The notes under the pieces: model-generated
Seen by the model: only the letters and a program-made list of their open reading frames with translations
Databases searched by the model: none
What the model was told of the DNA's origin: nothing
Translations under genes and position numbers: made by a program
Shown here: one piece after another, positions 1-12,144 of the stretch
How positions within the stretch are numbered: the first letter of the stretch is position 1
Layout of the letters: every line of letters begins with the position of its first letter
Assembly: GCA_000310025.1 (NCBI GenBank)
Contig: FN649727.1
Coordinates: 5,425,593 to 5,489,592, forward strand
DNA from: Ectocarpus siliculosus
Taxonomy: Eukaryota; Sar; Phaeophyceae; Ectocarpales; Ectocarpaceae
DNA length: 64,000 nucleotides
Direction of reading: 5' to 3'

Positions 1-3000
1 CCCCCCCCCCCCCCCCCCCCCCCGTCCGGCTCCCCTTGTCGCAGGACCGGCCCTTTGCTTTGACACACGATCCGCCCGCCCCAGTCCTGCCGCCTTCCGT
101 GCGTATTTACAAGGGGAATGTGCCTGTAGTGTCCTCTCTTTTCTACGCGTCTGTCGGCCTTGTTCCCCCCCCGTTTCTTCTGGAAGGCAACCTGAGGACA
201 GGGGGCGGGGGGCGGGGGGGGAATCGTTTTCGAGAGAACCAGATCAACCGTCGTCGTGAGTGGTAATGCATGTAAGGGATCGAACAAAGCCGACGTTGTG
301 TTGTTACCGTCAGAGCGGGCGGTGAGACGGGATGGGATGGGTCGCTGATAAGAGCTGTTAACGTCAGAGCGGACAGTGGGATGGGATGGGGTGGGTCGCT
401 CGTAAGAAAGAGCTGTAGAGTGCACTTGGCGTGTAATGGCAACGTGGGCTTCTTCCTTATCTCCGTACGACGAGCAACGACGACAAGTTCGTGGGAAAAA
501 GAAAAAAAAATGGGTGTACTGCACCCCCCCCAGTTTATCGGACAAAAATTGGTACTCGAAATGCTTAATGCTTCGAGGAGACAACTCGTGAGACGGCCGA
601 ATCACCCAAAATCTCATTCCGACACCTGGACAAAACACAGCGAAGGCCCATGCACAGCATCAACATCAACTGCTGCTACGAACTTTCTTTTTCGGCCATG
701 TCTTCAGCCCAAACATCGGCGCGTCGCGCAAGGCTTCTTCAAACGGTTACCACATTTTGACAATATCCCGGTGGAAATACCCACGGACATTTACCTATTG
801 TCTATTTTTATCACATTCCACCCATGTTTATCCGAATGTACCCTTGTTTGTCCAGTTCCGGGCCTCGAGAATCAAGCCCCACAAAATACACACGTCACCG
901 CACGGCAGAAATTTTCGAGGTCCAGAAAGTGGACAAAAGTGGGTACGATACGTTTCGGAAGTTATGTCTCGGACGAAAGTGGGAGGTTGGAAAAGGAGGA
1001 GACGGCGGCGGGTTATGCCCACTGGAATTTTTTCGGGCAAAATAGGGCACACAACCCTGTTGTGTGTCCTTGTGGGCCTTCCGCCGTGGTGATGAGCCTG
1101 GAGACAAAAAAGCGCAAAAAAAAAATCGTAAAAGTTGGGCTGTGCATGGGCGCCCTCGCCATTGCTCTCCGGGCATCAGAGTGAGGTCTTGAGTGGCTCG
1201 GTCCTCTCACGTGTGGTCTCGGCGAAGCAAGCTTTTGAGTAGGCCCAATCTCGTCCAAGAAAACGGGTGGGCAACCCACTTTTTTACTTTTGTCTACTTC
1301 CCCAAACGTTTTGTGGCAGTGACAGCGGTGTGCTATTTCCGTTGTGGTGAATGGTATGTGCACATCGGAGATAGGTCCGCCACCTTTTTTTTTTTTTTCT
1401 ATGTGCTACGACTGCTGCTGTCTGTTGCTGCTTACCATGTTATGTCGGCGTTCAAGTTCAGTGAGAGCTGTTTGATTGAAATCGACAAACAGAAGTGTCC
1501 ACTTCATCACAGCACACAGAAAAAGTACAGGTACAGCAGTACAGCAGCCGTGGGGGCGATGTTGCGTTTTTACACACGCCTCGGCGTTTCCCCTCTTTCT
1601 TGCTAATATAGCCGCGTTTGTCGGAATCTAACATTTCGCCGCGGTGTACTTGTACTTTGAACGATATATGCGGTTGGTGACGTGGCATATGACGCCCCCC
1701 TGTGGACCGATGTTCAAAGCTCGATTTCCACACAGCAGAGTGACACGGGCGGTCCCGAAAATGGCGGCGTTGGGACCGTTGTGTCAAAGAGGTTTCCAAA
1801 GAGTTAGTTAATAGTTTCATGTATGCGTTCTCTTCGTCGTGATTAAATCGAGGTTTGAAAATCGGTCCAGGGGATGTGGAATCGTATGTCACCAACGGAT
1901 GGTACAGCAATACATACTTCGCCGCAGTTTCCAGCTTTGTGTACGTACTTCATGTACTTCATATGCATAGCTCGTCGACTAGCCTGCTGTGGTACCGCTG
2001 TATGCTATGTGTATGTTCTTTCTTGCTTGTCGTACGAAATGCGCGCGAAGGCTGGCTGCAGCACTACATACTGCTGTACCGCCGCCGCTGTTAACATGTT
2101 CACCGTCGCATGGATCGCGGAGAGTTGGGCACAAGGCGACAGCAATAGTGCTTACCAAAAGCATGTGTTTGGTTGCGCATACTGTCCGCACGGGGGCCGA
2201 GGAGTTGGGAACATGGATCGGAGAAATAGGAGCGCACCTGGGTGCGACAAATACAAAAGCACGCGTTGCCTGAAACGATCGCGCGGGGGTGCCCAAACTG
2301 CTCGATTACGTTAGCGGGACAGAGGACTACCCGGCTGCCAACGACCGCGCCCATATTCGTGTACGCAAAAGACTAGAAGGGTACAGACACGAACACAAAC
2401 AGCCCTCTGTTACGTCGACGGCTGTCATCAACAGGGTCGATGCCAACATGCTATTGTAACAATGAACAAACAAGGAGGACTACTGTACAGCAGGTCGGTT
2501 GCACCCACCGTTTCTGTTTCAGGTTCGGGAAGCAGTGTGCGAACACCTGTCGAGCGTTTCGGAGACGAGGCCTACGCGGTGTAATTCCACGCACACACAC
2601 CCCGCCGCAGGGCAACAGCGCCGTGCGGAGGTGATCGAGCAACCTTCCGACGCACGGGTGGTTGCTGGTTGGCTAGGATGGAGTTGTTTACTGCGGGCAC
2701 AGGAGAGAGCCGCGGAATATATATCGCGCACACACATGTGCCATTTCTTGGAATATATGTCACTCAAGCTGCCGTGCTCTCCGAGACAAAGAAACGAACA
2801 CGCACATTAGTCACAGAGCACTGCCGTATGTGCAGTTGCTGACAAAAAAACTGCGTTGGTTGGATAAGGGGTACTGCTGTATGATGGTGGAGTGTGGGAC
2901 GCAAACTCACGCGTCACAAGCGCGCTTGTGGGCGAGCCGCTTGGGAAACAAAGGTTGGGCATAAAGGGGTGTAGGTGTGTGTGACATGTCCGAACGTATA

Positions 3001-6000
3001 TACTATTGTAGAGCCTCTACCAGCAGCAGCACGACCTGAACTGAATACACCTGCCTATGTCTGCTAGAAGAGTTGCACTGCTGTGTTCCACAGCAGTGCT
3101 TTCACGAGCATCTTGTTGACATTTTGCGACGTCTGTTACCGGCGAATGACCTCGAGCACCCGCCTCTCCTTCTGTGTCAAAATCTACCGCGCCCAACGCG
3201 CAGAGATCCGTCTCCCTGTCTCCACCGGAGATATGTAAAAGAAGGGAGTATTTACATGTACTTTACCCCCAGCCAGAAATAAATCACACGGTCAACAACC
3301 AACAACCGAGCATGGGGGAGGTGACGTACGCGCCGTCGTCCACCCGTGTAACAACACGGGGAATCAATCGCAACACAGCATGTGAGAGGCGGCCGGTAGT
3401 ACAATACAACTTGTTCCAAAACAGCAAGGCATTGCATATATACATAAGTGGAAGCCGCAGCTGGTTCGCTGACGGTTTGATGCTTCCGCCCAAGGCTTGG
3501 GTTGCTGATTGGTTGGAGCGTCCAGTTGAGCTGCGCTGGCCGCTGCTGCTGTTGCCAGTTGGCAACCAGTGAGTCAACGGAGGAGGTCCGCCGACCTCAG
3601 TCAAGCACGCTTTTCCGGGCGTTCGTCTTGCGAAACAACCAAGCCGAGTAGGCGACGATGTGCTTGCTCGTTGTGTAGAGACTATGGGGATGAAAAAAAT
3701 GTGTCTGTAAATATCTAAGGGTTCACGTGGCGAGGAAGAGAAAGTAACATGAGCAACGCCTTCCAACATTCGCTCCCGCCCGAAGCGTCTAGCGCACACT
3801 TACCTACCACGCCAAAGGAAAGACACCATGGCGGTCGAGGAGAAGGCGATGCATCCAAAACTTTGTAAAAAAAGTCAACAAATCGGGCCCTTGTAGTAAG
3901 TAATTCGAGCTGGTTCGATATCATGCGAGTGATCGATCAGTCCAGTACCCATGCGCAAACCCCAATCCCCTCGACCACGCACGGCGTGAGACGACGAGAA
4001 GAGCCAAGCCCACCTTCAGCAGAACCCCTCCCAGCTGCCTTGGAGAGGTGGACCGTCCTATTTCCACGTCTATTCTCTCCGGTCGACGCCACAGGTCACA
4101 CGTCGTCGCTGTGTGCCAGGAAAGGGCGAAACGCGGCGTAACCTCCCGGTTTCCGTGATCGGCTCTTTGCTGCTGGAACAACAGCACCAGTATTTGACAG
4201 CTCTGACACATATCCATCATGCATCCTCTCCCTCTTCCGTCTTGCGTCGGGCTGTGGGTGTGGGTTTCGCTCGTGTGTGAGAAAGGACGATGCCCATCAT
4301 CACTACATTTGTTTTCTCTTCTCGATCCCGGCTAAAGCTTCTCGCCGTGACGCGTGACGCCTATCCATACCTTCATTACCCGTCAATGTAGCTACACTGC
4401 TGTCCATACAACTAAATGCATACCGCAGGGTTTTCGGTTTTTTGAGCGATGCCGTGACGCCGCCGTGACCACATGTCATATTCCACGTAGCAAGCAGGCA
4501 AGGTTGGGCGCACCAATCACAACCACGGTCTGATAAACCAGAGAATCCCTAACATCAGCCAGTAGGTAGCATGCCGGACAAACAAGATCGATCAAGAAAC
4601 AGATCGATACACAAGAGCCTACCCCGCTCCACACTCTCTTGCTCGACACAAAAAAACAGGAAAAAAAATAGAAACGACCGTTGACCAAATGTCGTTCAAT
4701 TTTTGACACCGATTCGTGAGACGTGAGACGAGACGCGATCCTTACCGTGTTTTATTGGTTTTCTACACATGTAAGCACCACGAGGCACCATGATCCAAGC
4801 ACACACCATAAGCGAACCGCACAGACACCTACTGAGTACACATAGGCGACCATTTTGCATAGGTTAGGTTTTGTTGATTGTGGAGAGTGGAGAGACGGCA
4901 CTCTCTCCCCCTTCCCCCTCGGCATTTTTGCGAGGGGTTGTTGGCTCGATGATGGTGGTGCATGCGCCGCCGCGTTGTTTCGATATTGAACGGTGTGGGC
5001 AATATGTATCGCGGTTACACACTCGTATAGATAGATACATAACGCAGATTTTTTTTCAATCTCAGTCGAGTCTCCTCTCCAGACTTTCGTTGCATTGCCG
5101 GCAGCAGAGGCGAGCAGAATGTCGCCGTCATAATTGGCTTTTGCTCTATTTTGGACTACAAGATCGTCTCATAAAATCAAACATTACGACGCTATTTGAC
5201 AGCAGCTACAACCTGCAACAGACGCGACCCATTCAAACAGTAGTACGAAGTATTTTGTTGCTCTGGTGTCGCACTTGAGAGCAATCTTGCTTGCCTAATG
5301 CACCCAACAACAACGTTTTTCGAGATCGTCTCCTCAGTCTTCAGTCGCCAACAAACAGCAACCAACGATATATATTGCCGAGTGCTGTTTATCACTACTT
5401 TACACCAGCATCGACGTCAAGCCGGGTACTGTAGAAGTCGCCACCGTCGTGGCCATTGTCATCATCGTTGTCGATGCCGTCCCAGATCAGTCGAGTCCGC
5501 GTGTACAACAGCAGCACCTCGAAGACGCGTACATCGAGGGTCCTTCGAAGAAGCTCGCATCGGTTTAGCGCCAACCGTTGGTGACGCCCGCGATGGCCTT
5601 CGTAGGTCTGGCCCCCTCACGAGCATCGCGAGATCCCACAGTTGTTGTTCAAGCGCCTTTATCACCAGAGGGGGGGGGAAGACGCCATTGTGAAAGAGAA
5701 ATGTCGGTCAGGTGAGTAGATACTTCGGTCGGGGGGGGGGGGGTGACCTTGATTTGTTCTCGTTGACCTTGATTTGTTCTCTGCCGGTTTCTTCAGCGCT
5801 AAACATGAACAACCCCTTGGTCTGTCGCTGGGGTTCGCGCCTATCCGTTGGCCTTCATCAAGGTAGCGCCTGTCTTGGACCGCATCAAAGGACACAAGGC
5901 AACTAACTTTCCGAACAACGAATTGCTCCCTCTTTGCCGTACTTGCGGTACAAATCAGAGAAAAACACGAAATACCTCGTCTCATGCTCTTACACGGCAC

Positions 6001-6498
6001 TTGCCGACCGGTACAGCCCACCTTAATGTCCACGTTCCAACTGGCCTCGACAAGCCTAGGGCCCGCCACAGCCTCCCAGAATTTCCGAGGCCCTGCCCCC
6101 GAGTCTAGGCAGCACAACCTCCCACGACCAGGAGACGACAGTCCCGTCTCATCGCCGTTGCCTCTCCGGAGGCGATGAGGGTTGTTTTTCTGCCTCGTTG
6201 AGACCGTTGTTCTCCGCTGAAAGCGACTTTTATCGCTCTCTGTTGCTGCTCTCCTCCCAACGGCGCGAGGCGTATTTTGCCATGGCTGGCGATGGCGGCC
6301 CCACGCGTCGGCAGCGTTTTCTAGAAGTGGAACGAGCCGATCTCGCAGTACTCTGGGTTTGGAGGGAAAAAATGATTTGTTTTTTCGATCACACGAGTGT
6401 TTGGTTGATGGTGGACGAAGGGGGCCAAGTCCCGAGCGGTATGTAATCGGATGCGTTGGTGTAAAACCGTGGAGCGGACGCACAATCATGGCCTATTT
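1..6498. other. Left-end region without a recognisable gene
   Basis: I read both strands and found no frame with a known domain, a biased protein-like composition, or a chain of exons with matching splice phases. The longest frames (plus 381-1184, minus 5662-6489) are basic, Arg/Ser/Pro-rich and look like chance frames. The window opens with a 23-base poly-C run. The stretch next to the coiled-coil gene (about 5600-6498) may be its 3' UTR, because that gene stops at 6499 and reads leftwards. A perfect hairpin at 3075-3099 and recurrent CTGCTGTA/TACAGCAG words are the only structured signals noted. Confidence 0.6.
3075..3099. repeat. Perfect 11-bp inverted repeat, 3-base loop
   Basis: The arms gcactgctgtg and cacagcagtgc are exact reverse complements separated by ttc. 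The core word (ctgctgt/acagcag) recurs around 1530, 2080, 2490, 2870 and 11700-11745, so it may be a piece of a small dispersed repeat. No terminal repeats or target-site duplication were found to prove that. Confidence 0.6.
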
Positions 6499-6670
6499 TT
6501 AGCCTCGAACGAAGACATGGACTGGATTATTATTCGTGTCTGCTTTCCGGTTGCGAAGGGGGGCGGGTTGGGCCAGGTATTTAGGGTTAGGGTTCGCTAG
6601 AAGCAGCTCGTGAGCCCACAGCTCTAAAAAAGGTAGTGACTCTCTAATCTGTGTTAACTCTTGCAGCATT
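6499..6670 (-). CDS. Last exon of the coiled-coil gene
   Basis: Acceptor ...cttgtag, with one base completing an Arg codon left by the donor at 6733, then MLQELTQIRESLPFLELWAH and about 37 more residues to TAA at 6501-6499. On the minus strand the exon carries AACCCTAACCCTAAA, a telomere-like word read as NPNPK. Phase agreement supports the join; transcript support is needed. Confidence 0.65.
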
Positions 6671-9600
6671 CTACAAGTTTGCAAAGGATGCTACAATTGA
6701 AATAGTTTCGGCGGTGGTCCAAAGTGTTTTACCTGGCAGCTCTCGCTTTTTCCGCAGTAGTTGACAAGGGACCAGTGGTCAAGGAAGAAATTCCATCTTG
6801 TCCCTCCTCGGCGTTTCGCGCGCTCTTGCGCCTCGCGCCACGCAGGCATCCGCCACCACCAGCACCGCCGCCCCCACCACCACATGTCCAACCGTTCACC
6901 CTGACTCGTCGCCCTTGTCGGGTCTTCTCTACATTGCCACGGTCCTTCTCGACGGCAGCAGCACGGTGCGATTCCTGCACTCGCAAGAAGGTCAAGACCG
7001 CACGCCTCAGCCGCCCCCGAGCGGCGTCCTCCAGGCAAACACGGAACTGCTCGCGTTCGGCCGGCGTAATCGGGACCGGATGGTACGACCTGCCGTGGGT
7101 CTCGCGGTAGTCGGCCTCGACGCACCGCAGGAGACGCTCGCCGACGGCATAGAGCTCCTCCCCGACCGCTGCCCGTAAGGATAGCACCAGTCGAGGGAGG
7201 TCTGGGTTCGCGGGCCAGCCGCTGCCACCAGGGCCCGAGACGGGATTGGAAGCACCGCTGATGCTAGACTTGCTGGCAGCTGGTTTGCTCGAAGCAGTGC
7301 TGAGCGACGTGGTGGATCGTCTACCTGGAGAAGGATAACCGTCAACGAAAAGGGAGCTACACCTTGGTGTGCGCTGGTCTTGGTTGCTTGGTCGTTTGTG
7401 TGAAGCAGTCACCGGGGTCGAAGGAATCGAGCTAACATCGAGTGGTGCCGGTGTGTTTCCGTTGCTTGCCATCGTATCGTTGACGCCATCGGTGTGAGCG
7501 TCTCTTCTGTTGTCTCTTGACCGGTCATTGCTCGCCGCGACAGAGGGCAGCGCATCGAGATGTGCCCCGCCTCCTTCGTCCTCTGTCGACGCCACGACAA
7601 ACCCCTTGTCTTCGTCTATACCTGCCGTGTGCATCCCTCCCTGCGCACCCCTCCCGCCCGAAGTAGTGGTTGACAGAGCACAAAGATCAGTCGTGCTGTC
7701 GGCTGTTGGCGGTCCAAAACCATCTCGTGACCGTGCTAGGGCATCTCCTTGTTGTTGTGCCAGCCCCTGCCTGTGTCCTGCGCATGTCTCGGAAACAACT
7801 CTTCGGCCTTCTTGTGGACCAAGGGAGGCGATGTCCTCTTCGGTTGATGGGACAACGGGGAACACTCGTCCAGCATCAACCCAGCAAGAAAAGGTCTGCG
7901 CAAGACGGTCGCGCCGATTCCGTTCCAAGACTTTGAGCACGCGTGCCGCGCCTAGGCGGATGCAGCGGCCCCTAGCCGACGACGCCGTGCTTTTGGCGGC
8001 GCCTAGAGCAGTGCGCGCGACTTCCAGTTCAGCTGTGCGCTGCTTGATCTGTTCCGCCAGGGCTTCCGCCGTTGCCCTGATGTACGTTTGGCGCAAACAA
8101 CAAGGGGAAGGGTTCAGCAAACTCGTGGAAAGTTGGTCATTACCCATGGCGTCGAAGGACTTCAATGATAGAGGAACATACGCTAGACGGAGCAGTCTTG
8201 CGATACGCCGGGTGACGTTCATCGGCAAGAACGTACCCTTCAAGGCAGACCCTTGCAATGTTTAGCAAACGTTTACATTTCTCTCCCAAGAACGCCACAC
8301 GTCGATAGCAACGCCTGTCTAATTATTGACATCCAGGAGCCCGGGACTAAGTTTTGAGTTGAAAGCATGCGCTAGACTCGCAAATTACATCTGGTTGTCT
8401 TGCTACCAGTTTTGAGTACAACAAAATCTGTTTCATAGAAGGATACTAGCTTACAGGTGTTGATTGTGCTCAGCCTCGGCGCATCGGGCGTTCTCGTCAG
8501 CAGCCAACAACAGCTCCCTGGCTCCAGCTAGCTCTTTCTCCGCTTCCACCCTCCGGGCCTTCTTTGCCACGGCCGTACACCCGCCCTGCGCGACCCTTGC
8601 CCAGCCCCAAAAGCACCACCGCACCACAAGGGCGGAGGCGTCACCGCCTGGTTTCTCCTCTTCCGCGGCAGCGCCCGCAATGACCATACCTTGATGACGT
8701 CGCCAACAGGCCTTGACAGTCAACCGGGATACGGTCTCCCGAGAGTCTCGAAGAGCGTCAAGGCCGCGTCGGGCGTTCCTGCACCGGGTCTCTGCCCCCT
8801 GTACGTCTGCCTCTAGGGATGCGACTTCGGAGGCGTGCTCCTCTTGTTGACGGGTTTGCTAGATGATCCGGTCGGCCGCGGGAACGCGGGAGGGGCGAAG
8901 AAGGGCGGGGAGAGACGGTGACCTCATGCGAAGCTTAAGCTTGTTCCAGTGTGGCGGAGAGCGACGACAAGAACAGCACTTCGGTTCGGAGCACAGGCTA
9001 TACCTCTACCAAGACGCGAGGAAAGCGACACGTTGCACGGGATAGCAAATATGCTACGCTGCCGAAACAACAGTCGTACCTTTTTCAGGTGGATGTCGTT
9101 CGTGACCCGAACTACCAAGGCTCGTAAGGCCGTGGCCAGCGAGCGATGCCTTGCTAGGTACAACGCGTGAAGGAGGCGACGTGCTGCTTGCTTCTTTCTC
9201 AACTGGTGGAGCTTGATACCGAGTATTGCTGAATCCTGAGCAAGCCTACGAAGCCGCAAGTAGCAAACATTCGGCGTTGCAGCGGCAGAAGTGCATCACG
9301 CAAAATGGGGGCCTGGGAAGATCAAGCTCAGCACCATCGCATAGGGCACGCACCCCGACGGCGCAGGTAAGTTAAAGCTAACCTGGTAGGCATTTTGTTG
9401 GGGCTCGATCTCTGATGGAACCACATGTTGGCCGTAAAGTGAAAGACCATCAGTCAGCACATGTGGCCATCACCTGCCGTACAACACCTGAGTGGCGACT
9501 CTACACATGCTGGAATTTTACTCGCCTGTCACGTTGCTCCCGTAGTTGCGCCGAATCACGGCGGACTTCGGCGAGAGCATTGTCCTGGCGATCGACGGCA

Positions 9601-10439
9601 TCCGCCAAGCGCCGTGAGCCGGCGACAGTCTTGATCCTCTCGTTCTCGAGCTCTCGCCTCAGCCCCGCATTTTCTTCCGAAAGCTCCGCGAGGGAGCCCT
9701 GGACGGTGAGAAGGCGATGCCGCGCATTGTCGACGTCTCGCTGGAAACCCTGAATCGATGTGCAGAGGTGGCGTGGAGCACAGACGGGGCAAATGATGGA
9801 CTGCTTGTTATGGGGGTAGGCTATTAGGTCTAGATATTTCGAACAAGCGTATGTGCGCCTGTGGTGGACCTCGGCACGGTACAGGAGGGGGAAAAGGCAT
9901 GCCCGAGAGACTGCTGACCCCTACTATGTAGCTCTTTGATGCTGTTCCCACATAGAGGCATTGGGACATGTCACGTATATCTTCAAGACGAGCAACCCAA
10001 GGTGAGGCATACCATAGCAAGAGCAGGCCCACGCGCACCAATCGGGTGCAGCTCGCTTCAAAAATGTGATGCACTCAAATACTCTAAGAAAATCGTGCAG
10101 CAAAGGTGCAGCACTTGTGAGCAAAACTCCGACAGAACACGAATAAGATTCAAAGCAATCACGATTGTGATAAAAGAATATCACCTGGTTGATCGCCGAT
10201 TCCCTGCCCACCGCCTCTTGAGCTTCGGCAGCAGCTCTTTGTGCTCGTCTGGCCTGTTCGTCCCTAGCAGCTACCTTGTCGCGCAGTCGCATGACTTCGG
10301 CCACCGCTGCTGGATCGGCTCTCTCGACCACTTGCGGTGGACTCGAGCGTATGGATTGAGCCTCCGATTCTAGCTGAAATATTCGCTCCCTTGCTATCCA
10401 GACCTCGTTGGCAGACGTAATGAGCTGCGTGACGGGGGG

Positions 10440-10479
<40 letters not shown>

Positions 10480-11914
10480 GAGACGAGGGGGAGGGGGGGG
10501 GGGAGAGAGACAGATAGACAGAGAGACAGACAACCAGACAGAAAAAATATGGGGAGCGTCGTTGTCGATGTTGGATGTGTGGACGCATGTAGGGCAGCGG
10601 CGCAAGAGTCTGGCTAGAAGTCGAAGCTATCATGAGAGTAAACGGTTTTTAATAACACCCTGAAATGAACGTGTGCTTATTTCTATCACAGGGTCGGGGG
10701 GGGGAGGGGCATGTCACGTGTCAACCAACAGGCAATAGCCCTGAGCGCAGGCAGATGTTGGTCCACATTTTACCGCCAATATTACTAGTCTAGACTTTCA
10801 GTGGCAGACACATGTAGGGTAGCTTGTCCCTGTACAATAACGACACGTCGATTGTATTGTGAGTGCCATGAGAAACTGCACTATGTAGCTACAATATTTT
10901 TGTTTTGTTCTCTTCACGGCACTGCTGTGCACACACAACCATAAACAAACAACGATAAAACGAATAAAAGCGAAAAACCAACAAACACTACCCCCAAGAC
11001 CGGGCCGCGATTTCCAAGTCAAGGCCATATATTGTTGCGTCTACATATTAGTGTCTTACCTGCTCTTGGAGGAACTCCGCCTGTTGGATGGCGTCGGCTT
11101 TCTCTCCTTCCGCGCGAAGTATGTGCTCTTTCCATTTCGCCTTTACGTACAACGGAACAAGCAAGCAAGTGCGATTCAGTGGGTTCAACGTTTTCAGAGC
11201 GGGAAGGGAAATGTGGGGCCCTTGAGGTAATCTGTAGACATGCATATCAAAATTCTTGCCAACAGTTTGGCACCTCTTGGGTCCCCATCCTGTACCGGTC
11301 GAAGGGGAGTGCAATAGGTACGTCCGGTGGGTAAAGCCGCACCGATTGTAGGGAGAAAAACGCAAAGAGGGCAGAAAAAAAGTCATTAATTCGTTGTGAT
11401 ACTTGTAATAATAAGGTATAGGTTCTACGGTAGACTGCAGTACTACACATGACAAAGCCTTGCCGAAAAACCAACCTTTTCTTCCACAAGGCGTCGTTGT
11501 GCATCTTGTTGCATGCACTCGAGATCGTCCTGGAACTTCTCTCGAAGTGCTTGCGATTCTGCCAGAGAATCCTTCATCTGTGGCATGTATCGACGTTTAC
11601 GGGGAGCCAGGGCACACACGACAGCGAGCGGAAGGGTACCGGAAGTTTGTATTGCCCTTGTGCAGCAGGTCGATGATTTTGGCAGGTTTTGCTTGTAGTG
11701 TACTGCTGCACATAGTCTACAGCAGTATTGATCTACAGCAGTATTGAAGTGGGGTGCATATTTCGGTAGATCCAGCTTGAACAAACTGCTGGGCTGTATA
11801 TATACAGTTAGAGGTGCTCACCTGGGCCTCGAGTTCTCTTTCCATCCGACGGAGCTTTGTAGAAGGAGATGCATAGTTCCCCACAGCTGACACACAGTCA
11901 GCCGTAAGAGACAT
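6499..11914 (-). CDS. Large coiled-coil protein with Trp-rich helical repeats, function unknown (9 exons)
   Basis: Exons, in reading order: 11914-11822, 11577-11476, 11140-11060, 10424-10185, 9749-9526, 9245-9080, 8858-8455, 8076-6733, 6670-6499. All phases match and give 941 residues ending in TAA. Residues 1 to about 470 are heptad-rich, Glu/Arg/Ala/Leu/Gln-rich coiled coil. Inside it are short helical units with aromatic residues, such as RLLHALYLARHRSL, VVRWCFWGWARVAQ and AQTFSCWVDAGRV, resembling Sfi1/centrin-binding-like repeats. Residues about 500-640 are Ser/Thr/Pro-rich and probably disordered. A helical block (LRAAVGEELYAVGERLLRCV) follows, then a Gly-rich tract. Intron 5 appears to be GC-AG. 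The gene is head-to-head with the CFAP47 gene, which suggests a basal-body or axoneme role (inference). No catalytic domain is visible. Gene existence is well supported; function is not. Confidence 0.8.
10445..10477. repeat. (AG)n microsatellite
   Basis: Uninterrupted AG dinucleotides, followed by G-rich and GACA-rich sequence to about 10531. It lies in intron 3 of the coiled-coil gene, just upstream of the exon at 10424 in reading direction. Confidence 0.9.
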
Positions 11915-12144
11915 CACTCAGCACGACGAGCACGAACCTAGAGAGGAATGTCCATCGGATCTTGTCGGGGGGGGAGGGCACACCTTTGTCCCCGGGTTTC
12001 CATCACAAAATTATGGTTCACAGAGAAACGGTGAATCGATTCAATTTTTTTCCGACTTCATGCGTCGATCTACGTCGATGCGCCAATGGCTTTTCCGTGC
12101 CAGTGGCCTGGTATACCACGATAGGGCGCAGGGAGCTTAGGGCG
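11915..12144. promoter_or_regulatory. Divergent promoter between coiled-coil gene and CFAP47 gene
   Basis: Only 230 bp separate the inferred start codons of the leftward coiled-coil gene (ATG ending at 11914) and the rightward CFAP47-like gene (ATG 12145). An in-frame upstream ATG at 12013 would cut this to 98 bp. Both 5' UTRs and the core promoters must fit here, or the UTRs overlap. No TATA box or other motif was confidently identified. The short spacing suggests co-regulation of two flagellum-associated genes, which is inference. Confidence 0.5.

Noticed and set aside
1-23. Poly-C at the window start as a telomere or special element
   Set aside because: A plain homopolymer with no TTAGGG-type repeat. 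Poly-G/C runs are common throughout this assembly.
381-1184. Long plus-strand frame near the left end
   Set aside because: Basic and low in hydrophobic periodicity, no domain, overlapped by open frames on both strands, and no exon neighbours with matching phase.
5662-6489. 275-codon minus-strand frame starting just after the coiled-coil gene's stop
   Set aside because: Arg/Pro/Ser-rich with no recognisable domain. It lies where that gene's 3' UTR is expected, so it is treated as non-coding.
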